Shown piece after piece: positions 23,801 through 38,800 of a stretch of 64,000 nt of DNA. The DNA comes from Anseranas semipalmata (lineage: Eukaryota; Chordata; Aves; Anseriformes; Anseranatidae): the NCBI GenBank assembly GCA_013399115.1, contig VXAA01005246.1:1-64000 (forward strand), in the 5' to 3' direction. The notes under the pieces were generated by a model. The model was not told the origin of the DNA and ran no database searches. It saw nothing but the letters and a program-made list of their open reading frames with translations. Positions within the stretch are counted from its first letter, which is position 1, and every line of letters starts with the position of its first letter. Both the position numbers and the translations under genes were made by a program.

Positions 23801-26800
23801 ATATTTGTTCTATATATAAGCAAGTAATTTTTTATGAATGCTGAAAAAGACTTAGAAGAATAAGTATTTGATTTTTTTTTTTATTGCATGGTAACACTAT
23901 TTATCCATTTTTATGCTTTTCTCAAAAGCTTAGATTATATTAATGGGAGAATACAACTTTTGTTTTAAGCTTCACCCGAAGAAGAAACAAAAAATTAGAT
24001 CCATAATTTTTGACTTGCAGAGGGTCAGCACATAATTCTTGTCTTTCCTTTTCTTTTTTTTTTTTTTTTAATTTTATTTATTTATTTATTTTTGGTAGAG
24101 AAAATTGTCTTCTGTCTTGTTTGGAGAGCCAAGGAATTGCAACTTTTACAAAGAGACCTTTTTGCCAGTTTTGCAGACAGTTAGATAGAATATCTAGAAA
24201 CAACATACAGGAACCTGTTATCTTCTGAAAATGAAAACTTTGTGCCATTGGAGATAAAGGGATTTTTACCACTGACTTGAACGGAGTCAACATATAACCG
24301 TATCTCAGTAGCCACATAAAACATGCTTTCCTTTTAATTACTTGGTGCTATATCTCTCTTTTGTGGGTCACTTATACAACAACAACAAAAGGGACAAATA
24401 GGCAAAGAAGTGCGAATAGAGTGCAGTAGCTAATAAAGTGCAGAACAGAGTAGAGTAGAGCAGAGCAGAGCAGAATAGGTGATTTAGGAAAAAATAGAAC
24501 AAAAGGGGGAAAATGATGAAAGACAGGGAAAGAAAGAGGTGAATGACAGTATAACAGATTTGAGGCAAAAAAATGGTGACAAAAAAGACAGAGGAATTAA
24601 AAGAGAGAAGTTGCATAAAGGAACATGAAAAAAACTTGGATATGGCTGTACAAAAGAGTAGTATTTTAACAGAAACCTTAGATAAGCAAAATGCTATCAT
24701 ATTTAATCCCATCTAAATGCCACTTCCAGAAACACATCTAAAAGGTGTTTGTAGAATTTAGTGGCATCTTAATTTCACTTTAATTCATTTTTCCAGACAA
24801 GATTCCCAATAATTAGCTCCAGTTTCTGCAGTTCGCTATTCTTTTGCATTTGTTCATTAGCATCTGCAAGCACAACTTGTGCAACTCGAAAAAAAAAACC
24901 AAAAACAGTGTATTGTGTGAACTTTGTAACACCACACATTAAAAAAACAGAGGTAGCAAATCTGAACTGATGCAGGTGTTACGTCCTTTCACTAGCACCT
25001 TTTCCTCAGTCCAGCAAGAGAAAAATCACCTGAACGGTATCAAAACTGCAGCCGAGGTTCTCCTTACTGAACTATTAATCCTAGTGCTTCTTTGTGGCCA
25101 AGTGTAAGTTATGATTTAGCACCCGTGACTCATTATCTGTAATGGAACCAGTCCAAACAGAAGTCAAATATGTTTTGTTCAGTGACTTCAATTTTTTTCT
25201 GAGTGATTTCTTAATAGCATGTGTCAACAAAAAGTCTGCTATTTAAATTGAATTTGTGTACAGACTAAGTGAACTATGCTGTAAGTTTGACAAAACACTA
25301 CCAACAATAAAGCATGATATTTATGCCATCTTTTCTAGTCTAAACGTTGAAGGAGAGTGTCACGGTCCCATGATGCAGTATAGAATATGTGAAAATCCTT
25401 CTTGTCCTGCTGGTGTGCCTGCCTTCAGAGACTGGCAGTGCCAGGCTTTCAGTGTCAGATCTTCATATCAGAAGCATGTGCACCAGTGGCAGGCTGTCAT
25501 CGATGATGGTAAGTGTAGGCCATCTCCCACGCTTCCCAAATTGTTATGATATATTTTCTTTAATAAATAATAATAATAAAAAAATATAAAAACACACACA
25601 CACTTAAGGTCTGAAAACAGTTAATTTGAGAAATTACTAAAGTCATAGCAACTGGTAATAAAGAAGTGCCTGGAATGACATGGGAGTACTATAATTATCT
25701 GTTATCGCATTTTAAGTAGTTCATTATTGCCAGTTATATTTCACTCCTAAAACAAATTATCTGAAACCGTTACAAAGGATAGATTTTGCCAAATCCTGAA
25801 AAATGTGAGTTTATTATCATAGACTTATTTTAATACATGTCTAGCTAAAAAAAGGGTTTTTTTGGTAATAATTTTCTGAAGGTGCCACAATGAAAACTTG
25901 TCAGACTGTTTTCATTAGACTTGTATGTTATCTCATATTAAGAGTAAGGGGAGCTCCCTCCAGGCATTTGATAGGTACTTATCTAGTGAATCAGTTTGTC
26001 TTTGTTTTACTGAATTTCATTTTAGTACAGGAACACATGATTTATATCTTAAAGGATCAAAAGTTTTCAGCCTGACTTTCAATAACTCAGTCATCTGATG
26101 AAAAATCTTGACACTCTCCTGTTTCCCATTAAGGAGTATGGATGGTCATTTTCATCTGAGTTTGTTCTGAGAGATCTTGTTGTCTTAAGCTGTCCTTCAG
26201 AAGATACAAAACTGGACACCATCTAAAGAATTCCAGTGTTACAGAAATCCATTGTTCTCAAATCCTTAATTATTTACCCTCTTGGCCTTTATTAGACGCT
26301 AATTGTGCACCATGTCCAAAGTAATTGCTGTGTTTGAGTGAGGTCACCTGTAGTCTGTTGAAGATGTCTACTGTTGTTGATTGATGAGATGCATCTGCAC
26401 GTCCTGAGGGAACTGGTAGATGGAGTTGTTAAGCCAGTACCCATCATATATGAGAAGTCATGGCTGTCAGATTAAGTCTGCAGTGAATGGAAAAGGGGAA
26501 ACATAACATCCCCATTTTTAAAGATGGAAAAAAGGGAGACCCGAGGGACTACAGGCCAGTCAGTCTCACCTCTGTGCCCAGCAAGACCATGGGGCAGATC
26601 CTCCTGGAAACTATGTTAATGCACATGGAAAATAAGGAGGTGACTGGTGACAGCCAACATGGCTTCTCTAAGGGTAAATTGTTCCTGGTCTTCTATGCCA
26701 GGTTTACAACATTGGTGGATGATTGATGTCATCTATGTGGAACTGTGCAAAGCATTTGACACTGTCCCACACGACATGCTTGTCTCTAAATCGTAGAGAC

Positions 26801-29800
26801 ATGGATTTGATGGATGGACTACTTGGTGGATAAGGAATTGGCTGGATGGTTAGAGTTGCAGTCAGTGGCTTGATGTCCTAGTAGAGACCAGTGATGAGTG
26901 GTGTTCCTCAGGGGTCGGTACTGGGACTGGTGCTTTTAACATCTTTGTTGGTGACATGGACAGTGGGATGAAGTGCACCCTGAGCAAGTTTGCTGATGAC
27001 ACCAAGTTGAGTGGTGCGGTTGACACCCTGGAGGGAANTGGTTGATGAGAAGCTCAACATGAGCTGGCAACGTGCACTTGCAGGCTGGAAAGCTAACTGT
27101 ATCCTGAGCTGCATCAAAAGAAGCATGACCAGAAGGTCAAGGGAGGTGATTGGCCTCTCCTCACCTCACATGAGACCCCACCTGGAGTACAGCATTCAGC
27201 TCTATGGCCCCGAATGTACGAAGGATGTGGACCCGTTGGAGTGAGTCCAGAGGAGGGTCATGAGGATGATCAGAGGGCTGTAACACCTCTCCTATGAAGA
27301 CAGGCTGAAGATGTTGGAGTTGTTCATCCTAGAGAAGAGCAGGCTTCAGGGAGATCAGTCTTCCAGTACCTAAAGGGGGTCTACAAGAAAGCTGGAGAGG
27401 GACTCTTTGTCAGGGAGCATAGTAATGGAACAAGGGGTAATGGCTTTAAACTAAAAGAGGGTAGATTTAGGTTAGATGTTAGGAGGAAAATCTTCACTAT
27501 GGGGGTGGTGAGGGAGTGGAACAGGTTGCCCAGAGAAGCTGTGGATGCCCCATGTCTGGAAGTGTTTAAGGCCAGGTTGGATGGGGCTTTGAGCAGCCTG
27601 GTCTAGTGGGAGGTGTCCCTGCCTGTGGCAGGGGGGTTGGAACTAGGTGATCTTTAATGGTTTGGTCTTCCAACCCAAACCATTCTGTGATTCTGTGATT
27701 CTGTGATTCTATGATTCTATGATTTTTTGTCTCTTTGAGTTCAGTGTCCTTAAAAATTTTTTAGGTTGTAAATCTTGATAAGGTATTCCTTTGAAAAATG
27801 CTGATACTTGCTGTACTTAAAGGTACCAGGTGACTTTCAAATTACTGTTTAAGCAGTGGAGCAGGAATGCAGCATGCACAAACTCAGGCAGAGGCTCCTG
27901 CTTCTGAACTGTAGGTGGCTTATGTCTGACTGGCTTCACATGCTGGCAAAAGAGATCACGTTTTTGTACCTGTCCCCTGAAGATACTCAGAGGCTGTGTC
28001 AATTTTAGTATATTAAATGTGCCCAGACCACTCTCTAATGTGTAAGTGAGCTGGTAGAGAAGGCCTATGTCCACACTTTTCAACTCTCTGGCACTCTGAA
28101 AAGGATGGTGACATCAAGCGGCTTTTTTGGAAATGGTCCTTTGCAGGTGGCAATTTCCAGTCTAGACCCAGTTTATGCTAGTTGGCACAGGCAACAAATG
28201 TGCCATAGAGTGTTTTGCAGTTTAACTGTATAGACAGTAGAGTTCCAGTGCCCTTGAATGTTTCCTGGAACTGTTTAATTTACTAATAAAAATGCACTCC
28301 AGGAATCTCAAAGTCAGCATGAAGTCAGAGTGGTGTAGATTGTGTCCAAGTGAAATCAGTTTCAAGTTCAGGATTGACATTATCCTTTCAAAAATCTGCA
28401 AAAGATTTAGGAAGAAGTTCTGAGTTAGTACACTTGTGATTAAAGATATAAAAAAGTCATATAATTTTGTACTCAGTTGACCACTGACAGGAGACTTATT
28501 TTATTTTATTTGTTATTACTTTGGCAGTGGTGGAGCAAACTTCATTATTTATAAATGATGACCCTGAGGAATACATGGATACATAGGATATGATTACTTT
28601 TTTATTCTTTTCAAAATGAGAAATGATTTGCAGAATGCTAGAGAAATGATCTGCAAAATGCTGTAGAAATGTAGTAGAAAATTGCCTGACCTTGGTAAAG
28701 ATGTTAGAAAGAATGTGTTCAGTATTTTGTCTTCTTTTTTTTTTTTTTTTTAATGTGGATTTTGTAAATCCATATATTTTTCTTCCCAGGGTGTTTCAGT
28801 TACTTAATTTTTTTCTCTTTGACCTGCATAGTTAGAAAATCTGGAAAGCGTTAAATTTCTTTTTTAACCAATATTTATGATCTGCCAGAAGTATAGTAGA
28901 ATGAAAGTATAGATTACAACCAAAATATTCCAACAGCTGTAATGTGCATATTCTTAATTGTAACAATGAACATGACATGAGTACAATGTAGGCCAAGTTT
29001 ATAGCACAAGTATGTTCTAGCAGGAAAAAGAACTTGAGTTCTTCAAACAGATGAGAAAAGGATCATAACTGTTTTTTTTTTTTTTTCACTGCAAAAGAAT
29101 AAGATAAATTCTTATGTAACATAGATTCATACCACAGAGATAAGCATATATTAGTTTTTAAAATACTATTGATAATAATTTTGTATTTGTTAACTGACCT
29201 TTTAAGAATTCTTTTTTTTTTTTTTTCCTGTCAATTGCTATTACAGAAAAGCCATGTGCCTTATTCTGTTCACCGTCTGGAAAAGATCAACCCGTTCTTC
29301 TAACAGAAAAGGTGATGGATGGTACTTCTTGTGGCCAGCACGGGTTAGATATCTGTGCAGATGGTAGATGCCAGGTATGAGTTACTTCTTTAGAAACTGG
29401 ATACATATTCACATGGATGCAGGTGCATACATTTGTTATGCATATGTGCTATTTCTCTGATGGAATGTTGCAATATACATGACCAAGACTGAATGTCTCA
29501 TATGTATCATACTAAAATATTTTAAACTCTTTTCACTCACTGCAAAACAGTATCTGAAGCAGCTGAAGGTTTAGCTTCGGGAATGTGTATCTCTGATATA
29601 GCTCATTACAAGAAACTGCAGCAGACTGAGAATAAGTATAACTGATTTCATCTTCTAAAGCTGAGGAAGTCTCAGCTTTCAACAGGCTGGGAAATTTTGC
29701 TATGGGGTGTGCGTATGTGTGCTTAGTTCTGTCAACAGTACAAAATTTTACATCTAAATAAACCAAAGAAACTGAATTACAGGTAATTAAAGTGGAATGC

Positions 29801-32800
29801 TTCCTCTATGCATGGTCCTGAGACTTTGGTTCATAGAAGTTCTTTTGACACTTTTATAGTGCCTCATATGGAAACTCTTCCATATAAAAATCCCACAGGG
29901 CTGTTTATTTCCTTGTTCCACTTCTTGTTGCACACATTGAATTCAGTAGAAAAGCTAACCTTTAACACAGAAACAATATTGCTAGATACTGTAATAACAA
30001 CTTATAGTTGCATGCATGTATATATGCATACAAATGCATATGTGTAGAATAAGTCTTGAGTGACTGAGGGTGTGCAACAGGTATACACTTAAATACTTTG
30101 TTGAATTGGGATTTTTGCTCACCAGGTAATAATTGGAGGTTTAATCACAAAGATGTTGTGTAGCCTACTTTTCTTGAGAAAAAAGTCTTTTGTTTTATTA
30201 TCCACTTTTCACATCTGTCTGGCTAATAAAGACAAAAAAAGCCCTAAACCGAACCCACTGAAGGCTGAACCAGCTTCTTGGCATATCACGCACGGGTCAG
30301 CGAGATATGTGCTAATCAAATCTGAATATGTAATTTATAAGATCTTCCACATTTTAGCTTGTCTGTTCAAACAACAGATGAGTAGGGACTGTTGGTCTAC
30401 AGCTGTAGAGTTAGATATTTAAATATTGCAGATATATCATTTTAGATACACAACTCTTTGAACACTTATGCCATAAACTGTATTTTAAACTCTATATTAT
30501 TTTTTTTAGGTAGAATCACTCTAATAAAAATTGCATGCATAACATGAAGTAACAATCTTCATGTGCCTGGAAATAAGCTTATCTGTAATAGACCATGGTT
30601 TCTGTTCTTACAGGAACTCTTTATTTACTTTTTAGTCTAGCTTTTATCTTCATCATTTATCAAACACTGTTGAAGTTTTATTGGTTTTATCAGGTGCAAA
30701 CAGTGCACAAGATTACCTTGTGATGACTTCTCTAGTCTCTAAAAAGTTGTTAGTTCATATCAGGCCAACATATGAAATTAACTGTATTTCTATTGTCAGG
30801 CTGGCAGTGATACTTATCGATAAAAATGCATCAAACATAGTGAAAGTGCTTGAGTAAACACTGTTTGTTTCAAACCAAATACTTTTTCCATAAAGCACAA
30901 CTAAATTTCATATTTACATGTTCCAGATATGTTCACATGCTATTCAGAGTAAGACATTAGCTTGACATTATATGGCACTTTGCCATTATGAAGGTGGCAA
31001 AGAAGCTGCTGTATTTTGAATCAAAAGCATTATAGCTGCAGAAGCTGCAGTTCCTGGGCAGGAAGGCCTATTCAGTGCTTTGCACAGTGGCCCATCAGTG
31101 CCAGGGGACCCCAAGGGGAGGTGGGAGCACACTTGTGTTCCTGTTGGTAGAGTTGGCCAACCAAATAGGAAGAAGGAATGCAGCAATCTGAGGAGGCCTA
31201 ACATCAAAGCTGGATCACAAAGGTTAGGTCATCTTGAAAAAGGATGAGATGCCTACTCGTAAATGCAGCCTTATGAAAAACGTGGCCTGTGTCTCAATAG
31301 CTTTATTTTCTTCTACCACAGAAATTTGGTTGTGATGGTATATTAGGATCTCTGGCTCGTGAAGATCATTGTGGTGTGTGCAATGGTAACGGAAAGTCAT
31401 GCAAGGTTATTAAAGGTGATTTTAACCATACCAGAGGGGCAGGTAAGTCTTTCTATTTTGAAGACTCAGAAAAGCATTGCCTGTTTTGATTGCTTTGAGC
31501 GTTAGTAACTGAGCTATGCTTTTTAAAGTGATATAGTTTCTCACAATTTCAGATCTACAAAAGAGATTTTTGAAACGAATCACACCCTGATCATATTTCT
31601 AATGTTTAAAATAAAAGCTAATTATTATTATTAAATTGCTGCAAAATTACATTGTTTTAATTATATACTAAATTAAGGAATTATATGATTTATCTTCTAT
31701 TAAGACACATTATTTCATAGAAAATCTTGATTGCTAAAAATCTGTAAAATAATTTTTTTTGTGTTTAGTAAGTAAATAAACAGCAAATTCTTACATTATT
31801 TGAATTAATTTAGTGTTCTTCAAAATAAATATCCAAATTATGATCTGTTACCTACAGTAATGTCATTAAACCAAACAATGGGAGAATATAACATCAAATA
31901 TGTGGAGAAGTTTTATATCTTTGTTATTTTATGCTAATGGCAACATAATGTAAAAAGTGAATAGATTTTCTGATGCAGAATGAATATTAGATTTTCAAAC
32001 AGTCCTGTGATCTGTTCTTTGAATGAGATGAATTGACAGGCTACAGCACAACCATGTTTGTAGAGTAGAGGATTGAAATCCTAATAAAGGTCATTGTGCA
32101 CCATGTATACCTTCTGTCCCATAAGTCTTTCCTTTGAAACAGTATTTAGCCAACTGTTTTCAGCATTTGTTTGCTATTACACTTTCAGTTTCTTGTGTAG
32201 AAAATGTGCAGAATTTCAAGACAGTAGGTAAATCACATCATAAAATACTGTAATTAGAAGCAGACTGTCTCTTTGAACAATCAAGGACTTCAATGCATTT
32301 ATTTAAAAAAAAAAAAAAAGAAAAGTTAGGCACAATCTTCGGATGTTTACATCTGGCCCTGTCTTAAGCTGAAGGTAATGTAGAACAGGGATCTCAAACC
32401 ATGGATGAGTCTGGAGGACTACAAGATCAAAAACTATGGAGGAGGTGACTGGAATGACAATGTTTCAGCTCTCTTTTATAGTTAATGTGAATATCCAAAC
32501 ACTTTTCAAGATTTTTCAGGGTTCTGTGTCAGTTCACATTATTATAGTATTGCCGTCTGAACACAACTGTGTTTTCTTCCTTCTCAAGAAGCTAGAATAT
32601 CAGTAATACATAGAAAGTGTTATTAGCTCTTAAGGAAATTAAAGGTAAATAAAGCTGCTTTGCAGCTACTTTATTTTCATGTTTCAGGATTATTGAAAAA
32701 GCGTTGTAAGTGCTCAATATTTGCTTATAAAACTTTGCATAGCTACACAGGATAAAAATTTGTTTTACTATCCACTTTTTGAAGTTCACCTAGATAATCT

Positions 32801-35800
32801 ATAATATGATTTTATTTATTTGTAACATTCCTGGCTGCACAGTGTTTTCCACCTGCATTGCCTTTTCACCCCTTTCTACTTAAAGCAAATGCCTCAACAG
32901 CATGTCTTAAGGAACCAATTTTAATGTAATACAAATAACTAATAAATATACCTCAAAGTCATTCATAACAAGGGTTGAATGCTCCAGCAAGAAACCTGGA
33001 GCACAAAATAGTTGCCAAAAAAAAGAGAACAGTGGGATGATGGTTGGTTTTCAGTGCCATATCATTTGTCTCTACATGCTGAGTGAAACTGGAATTTGTC
33101 TGGTCTGGTGGTGATAATGACACTATACTACTTGGCTGGAGACAACTTCATCTGCCCCAGCTCCAGTCTGCTCTAGCCTCATTAAGTCTGGTTATGTTTT
33201 ACTTTGCTACACTCTTAATTTTAAATCACGGCATATATGTTAATTTGTAATGCAGTTTCATTGTTTGTTAATGACTGCAATGTTTTTCAGACAAACCATT
33301 GTTATATAAATTATAATTCGTTACATTAAAAAAAAAATAGGGGAGAAGAAACAGAAAAAAATTGCAAGATGTACTTTTCTATACTTTTGTATTTAACTCA
33401 GGACATTTGGTCTCATGTCTAGGTTATGTGGAAGCTTTGGTGATACCTGCAGGAGCAAGGAGAATCAAAGTTGTGGAAGAAAAACCAGCTCACAGTTATT
33501 TAGGTAAGTATCATGGCTTAGCGTTCATGTCCTGTTTGGATCAGCACCAAAGAGCACTAGCTAAACATGCTTGTTTAATTAAACAAAACTGTGAGTAGAA
33601 TCATTGAAGAGAATCTTTAAAGAAATTTTGTAGAAATGACCTAATAAAAGAATGGCTATTGCATTTTTTTTTGAACTTTCAGCTCATCTCATTTTTTGTT
33701 TACAGAATTTTTCAAAGAATTAATTTAGATGATATCAGAAAGAATTTCAATATTTCAAGATTTTTGGTGTTTCATGTGGAAAACACTAATGAAAATACTT
33801 CACATTTAAACTAGTGAAAGGAAAAGTTTTATGCTGAAACATGGAATAATTTCTGCTCAGCCAACAAAAAAAATCCACACTAACCAATACACAGTAAATC
33901 ACCAAAAAAGTCAAAAGAAAGTTCTAAAATTAGACTAAGAATGCAGAAAAATATTTCTTTGGATGATTTGAAATCATCTAAATGTTTTTATGGGCAAATT
34001 TAATCACAATGCTTTTTGTTTGTTTGTTTGTTTGTTTGTTTTAGTTTGAGTTGTACAGCTGTTGTCTAGGAGAGTATAATTAGTAATTATTATTATGGGG
34101 TTTAAATTAAATATCATAATTGGTCCTGTTCAGTGAACTTCTTATAGTTTAAATCAAGAAAAACTTAGTATGAGAAATAGGACAATGAAATGAAAAATTC
34201 CCCAGTTTGACCACTGTTGTTAGTGTTGGTCATAAGTGATACCTACATTTTAAGAAACTTTTTACCTGAGCATTCTCAGTACTTTAACTGAGAGAACATT
34301 GAAAAAGGCAAGTCTTAATTATGACAGCTTAAGATATCAATGGGTGACTGTTGGTTTATCATGAGGGCTGTGCTTACCCTGTTAAAATATCACAGGAGAT
34401 TTAGAGTTCTGGATTATTTCATTGTACACCAATGGAGTGTGGAAATGGAGGTATAAGAGTGTCAAATCAATACGGGATGTTTCATTGATACATTTTCTTA
34501 GTTTTCTAAGTTGTTTTTTTTTCCCTCTATGTCGCCTGTTATCATATGCAGACAACTGAAGTACTGTTTAGTTTTTATTTTTTAAATAGTGCAAAAATAA
34601 ATACATGCTGGAGTTGTATTTAATTAAATTAATTCCTTTTTCCATAAGTAGCAATTTTGCCTCCTTACCTTCTAACAGGCAAAAAGAATTGTAACGCTTT
34701 TTATGCCCAATGTGCTGCTTATTTTTGAAAGGTGGTAGTTAGCATATAATCAGCTCTTCATTGATTGTCACTTTAAGTTTACCTTTCTTAATGTAGCTAA
34801 TGCCACTCTGAATGATTATCAGCCAGTATTTCACTGCAATTTTTTAAGGCTTTATGGGGAAGCAGGAACAGATCTCTTATTTTGAATTAAAACCTAGGCT
34901 GTTATACCTTTTTTCATATTTTTACTAGCAGAAGTAAATCTTTCTTCAATTTTACCAGATTTATTCTGAAAGCATAAAAATTGGAATTAGAGTACCAATT
35001 TGAGTAGTAACATTTTTGACTAGGAGTAACATATTTCAGGTTCAGGAAGAAGGTATAAATGTTCATCTTAGAAACAATATTTTTCAGAAAACTGTGAATA
35101 AAAATGTGAAATATAATGCAGATTAAATTCTGTGTTTCTGATTTGTTTCTATCCTGTAGTTCTTTATGTTAATTTTACGTTGCATAGTACTTTGCTCTCT
35201 GGGTTTTTGAACTTGGAATGAGTCAATACAGGCCAACAGTATTTCTGTTTTGCTAATTTTGTTGTACACATCTTAAGATTAAGTTTTTAAAATAATATAG
35301 CTCATTATACAGTTAATAATTCTATTGTTAAACATAGCTGTAAACATACTGTAACACAGTATACACAAAGAGCTGTGGCTTACAAAGTAGAAGCTAATTT
35401 AAACTGTTGGAAAATTTGATCCCTATTGTACAGTAGAGGTCAAATACAGAGGCAATCAAAGCCAAATGCCATTTTCACTTGTGTAATGGCATTTAATGGA
35501 TTTACTTGGTGATCAGAAAGTAGTGACACTGTGATCTGGAAGCTGCCATGATGATGCTAAATTGATTAGTAAAGCCACAGCCCACATCAATAGCATCATT
35601 TGATGGAAGCAAATCTTCAGAGTTCTTTCTGAACACCTCAGATATCCTCTTCATCTAAGGTATATCAACATATACCACAGTAACAGGAGCTCTGGCATCC
35701 TAAGAGAAAAGATAAGGTATAACTTTCAACTGCATTTACTCAATTGATAAATCTGTCAAGGTCTGTCCCGTCTTTTCTCCTGCTCTGGGCAGGTAGGAGC

Positions 35801-38800
35801 AGTGATGGCCCACAGATGCCCTTCCAGTGAGGACTTCTTCACATATTTGAAAGAATTATATAATCTTTTATTTATTTTGATAAAGCTAAATGTTAGGTTT
35901 TCCTCCATACTTAAGTGATGTGAAATACATGTGAGATGATGTTTTTTCTTTACTTTGTAGAGTATTTGGGAATAGAAGTTACTTGTAGGAGTAAAAAGGG
36001 GGAAACAAGTATTTATTTAATTTAAGAATATTTCCTAAACCATATACTTACTGATTTTGGAATTAGGATCTTTAAGAAACAATTTTGAGATTTAATTTTG
36101 AGGAATGAACTTGCAGTGGTAACCTTGTCAGCTTAAAACTGTGCTGGCATGAGTCTTGGTTTATTGTCAGTTACTTAAAAAATTTCATCATAAGAACAGC
36201 TATAAAATGTTTCAAGCATTATGTAGATTCCTGTGGTCTAGGATTATGCCTTGTCTGCTGCTACATTTTCCTGTATATTTGACAGGTGCCATTTATTTAT
36301 TTATTTATTTATTTAAAGTTCTTAAAGTAGGATAGAAAAAAGAAGTTTAAAATATATATATATTTATAACGGATATACTAGGCTTTGAGATTAGAATGCT
36401 CATTCATGTGACACTTGTATAACAGCATGTCAAGTTCAGCCCTATAATGAATTAATAAGATTAATGATATATAACTAATATAACATGTAACAGATGACTT
36501 ATGATCTAAAAACTGAAAATACTCAGTGCTAATTGGAAATGAGAGAAATTACTCGTTTTTAACTTAAATACAGAAGTGGATTAGCTCTAGGTGGTCATAC
36601 TTGAGCAGGGGGTTGGACCAGATGACCTCCAGCGGTCCCTTCCAACCTCAACCATTCCATGAGCTGAATCATTATTTTGACTTATATGATCAAGCTGCTT
36701 CAGGGATGCAGACCCTTTGGACACCTGCATTTAACACTGCATTACATTGTAATTTCCAATTGTGTTATAAGTGTCAAGTTCATAGGCGTGCAATGTTCTT
36801 GTCCAATTTCCTTTATGAAATACATTTCCGAGTTAAAACAACATGTTGTACCATACTGGGGTGTTGGGGTGTGGGCGGAGAGGGAAGAGTGTGGGAAAGC
36901 AGATGGGATCTGAGAAATAATACAAAATTTTGAATCCCTCATTTCTGACAATGCTAATAGTTTTAAAATACCTTGGGAGCCAGTTGAGGACCTGATCCTA
37001 TAGCAGAGACCAGAGTCCTCCGAGACTAACCTTGTTTTCCTTTCATATACAAAGGCCATAGACAATGGTTAATAAGTAACACATTTTAAAAGCATTTTAC
37101 ATCAAAATGAAACAAATATCCATTCTTTAACATTTGTGATAAGTCTGTATCTTTGAAAGCTATCAGCAAAGCTTTTGGCAAAGTCTAGTTTATAGCAATA
37201 TAAACTAAGCAGATGAGTTCATGAAAGTGACTTTGAATTATTTTCCAGATAAGATTGCGCACATTTGTTATTGTTGTTTTATGTTACCGTGTTAACGGTG
37301 TTTTTACGGCCCCTTATTTTTCATGTTGACTGAAGTAGTGGGGGATTAAAAGTCAGTTCAAATTTAGGCACCCAAGCATCATTTTCTGTGTGTGCACAGA
37401 GCCATACAACTTTCAACAGCTGAGCAACCCATTTCAGAAGGCATCCAGAATTAAGAAACAAAAGTTTATTTTGTTCAAATTGTGTTTAAGTGGGATTAAT
37501 TTTTTTATTAATGTCTCACATTGTCAATGCAGAAGACAGAATGAAAAGCAATATGAATCAGCTCTTCCTTCATAGACAATAAAACTGAAATTCAAAGTTC
37601 TGTGCACCACAATGATAAGAACCGCCTTAAGGAAATGAGAGTGAAGATTGGTGCCAACATGGAACCATACTCTCTAAGTTTTCAGCACATGCAAATAAGT
37701 TATCTATACAAATAAATGCTAGTAGTGTATTTTTGTGTATACACATTTTAACATAGCTCAGATTTCTTTCTAGAAAAAATATTCCTTATCTATGTATAAT
37801 TATGCAACAGGCATAATACGTACACCCTTAATTAAGTATTCTCCACAATTGTATCTAATGCCACAAGAATTTGTGTTATATTTCTGCAAAATAAAAGTGA
37901 TAAAGAAAGTTCAAATAGGTCAGCAAAGCCATGAATGAAAACATGTAACTAAGAAAATGGGTACATAAAACAGGAATCAGTTTCTAAGTTAAAATGAATT
38001 TTGGAAATAAGTTCATTACAGGTGTGAACATTGCAGCACAGGAAATAAAAGTAGCACTTACAAATTTTAAGCATAGACTAGCACTTATTTTTAAGTATAG
38101 TCTTAAAAGTCCTTAATTTTCATTAGGCTATATATATGTCTTTAGGTGAGGTACTTGTAAATTCATGCCTTTGTTAATGTTTAGCATGGAATGGTTGCTA
38201 CCATTACTACAAGAATTAAGCAGGCCAGCCTGATTATCCCTTTCTATTTGCAAGAGTTATTGTGAGAAAATACAAGCAGTCTCTTTTTTTTTTTTTTGTA
38301 CGAATTACATTTGTTGTCCTATCATAGCAAAACACGCATGTTGCTTTTCCTGTTCTCAGCTTCTCATTAAAATAGCAGAAATGACCTGAACACAAGGATT
38401 TCCTGGATACTAATGACCAGCTGGGGGGTGAATTAGTTGAGGTGATGCTGATATGCTATCAACTGCTTCTAGCAATATGTAGACCTCTGGAAATGGCCTA
38501 TAATTTGATGGTTATTGCTCATAAAACAGAGTAGCACCTGTGAGCTGCTTTTTCATTGATGTTATTCACACATGAATTGTGTGCAGGAGAGATGTTTACA
38601 ATGTTTATATTATTCCAGAAAAGAAACACCACTTCACAGTTAGTAAATATTGATCGTGTATAACAACCTTGTAAGTGAATAGTAGAAATATAATTTTTGT
38701 AAACACAGCAAAAATGTATATGCAAAACAATTCAGCAAGATCCATGAATTCATATTGGAGAGTTTTTCTATATTAGAGTCTTCCACTCTAATCAGGGTTT

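Noticed and set aside
24368..24712. 114-codon minus-strand ORF
   Set aside because: It is rich in Leu, Phe and Ser from A/G-rich low-complexity DNA, including a pentamer array.
36601..36933. 110-codon ORF
   Set aside because: It starts inside a CR1 tail and has no recognisable continuation.
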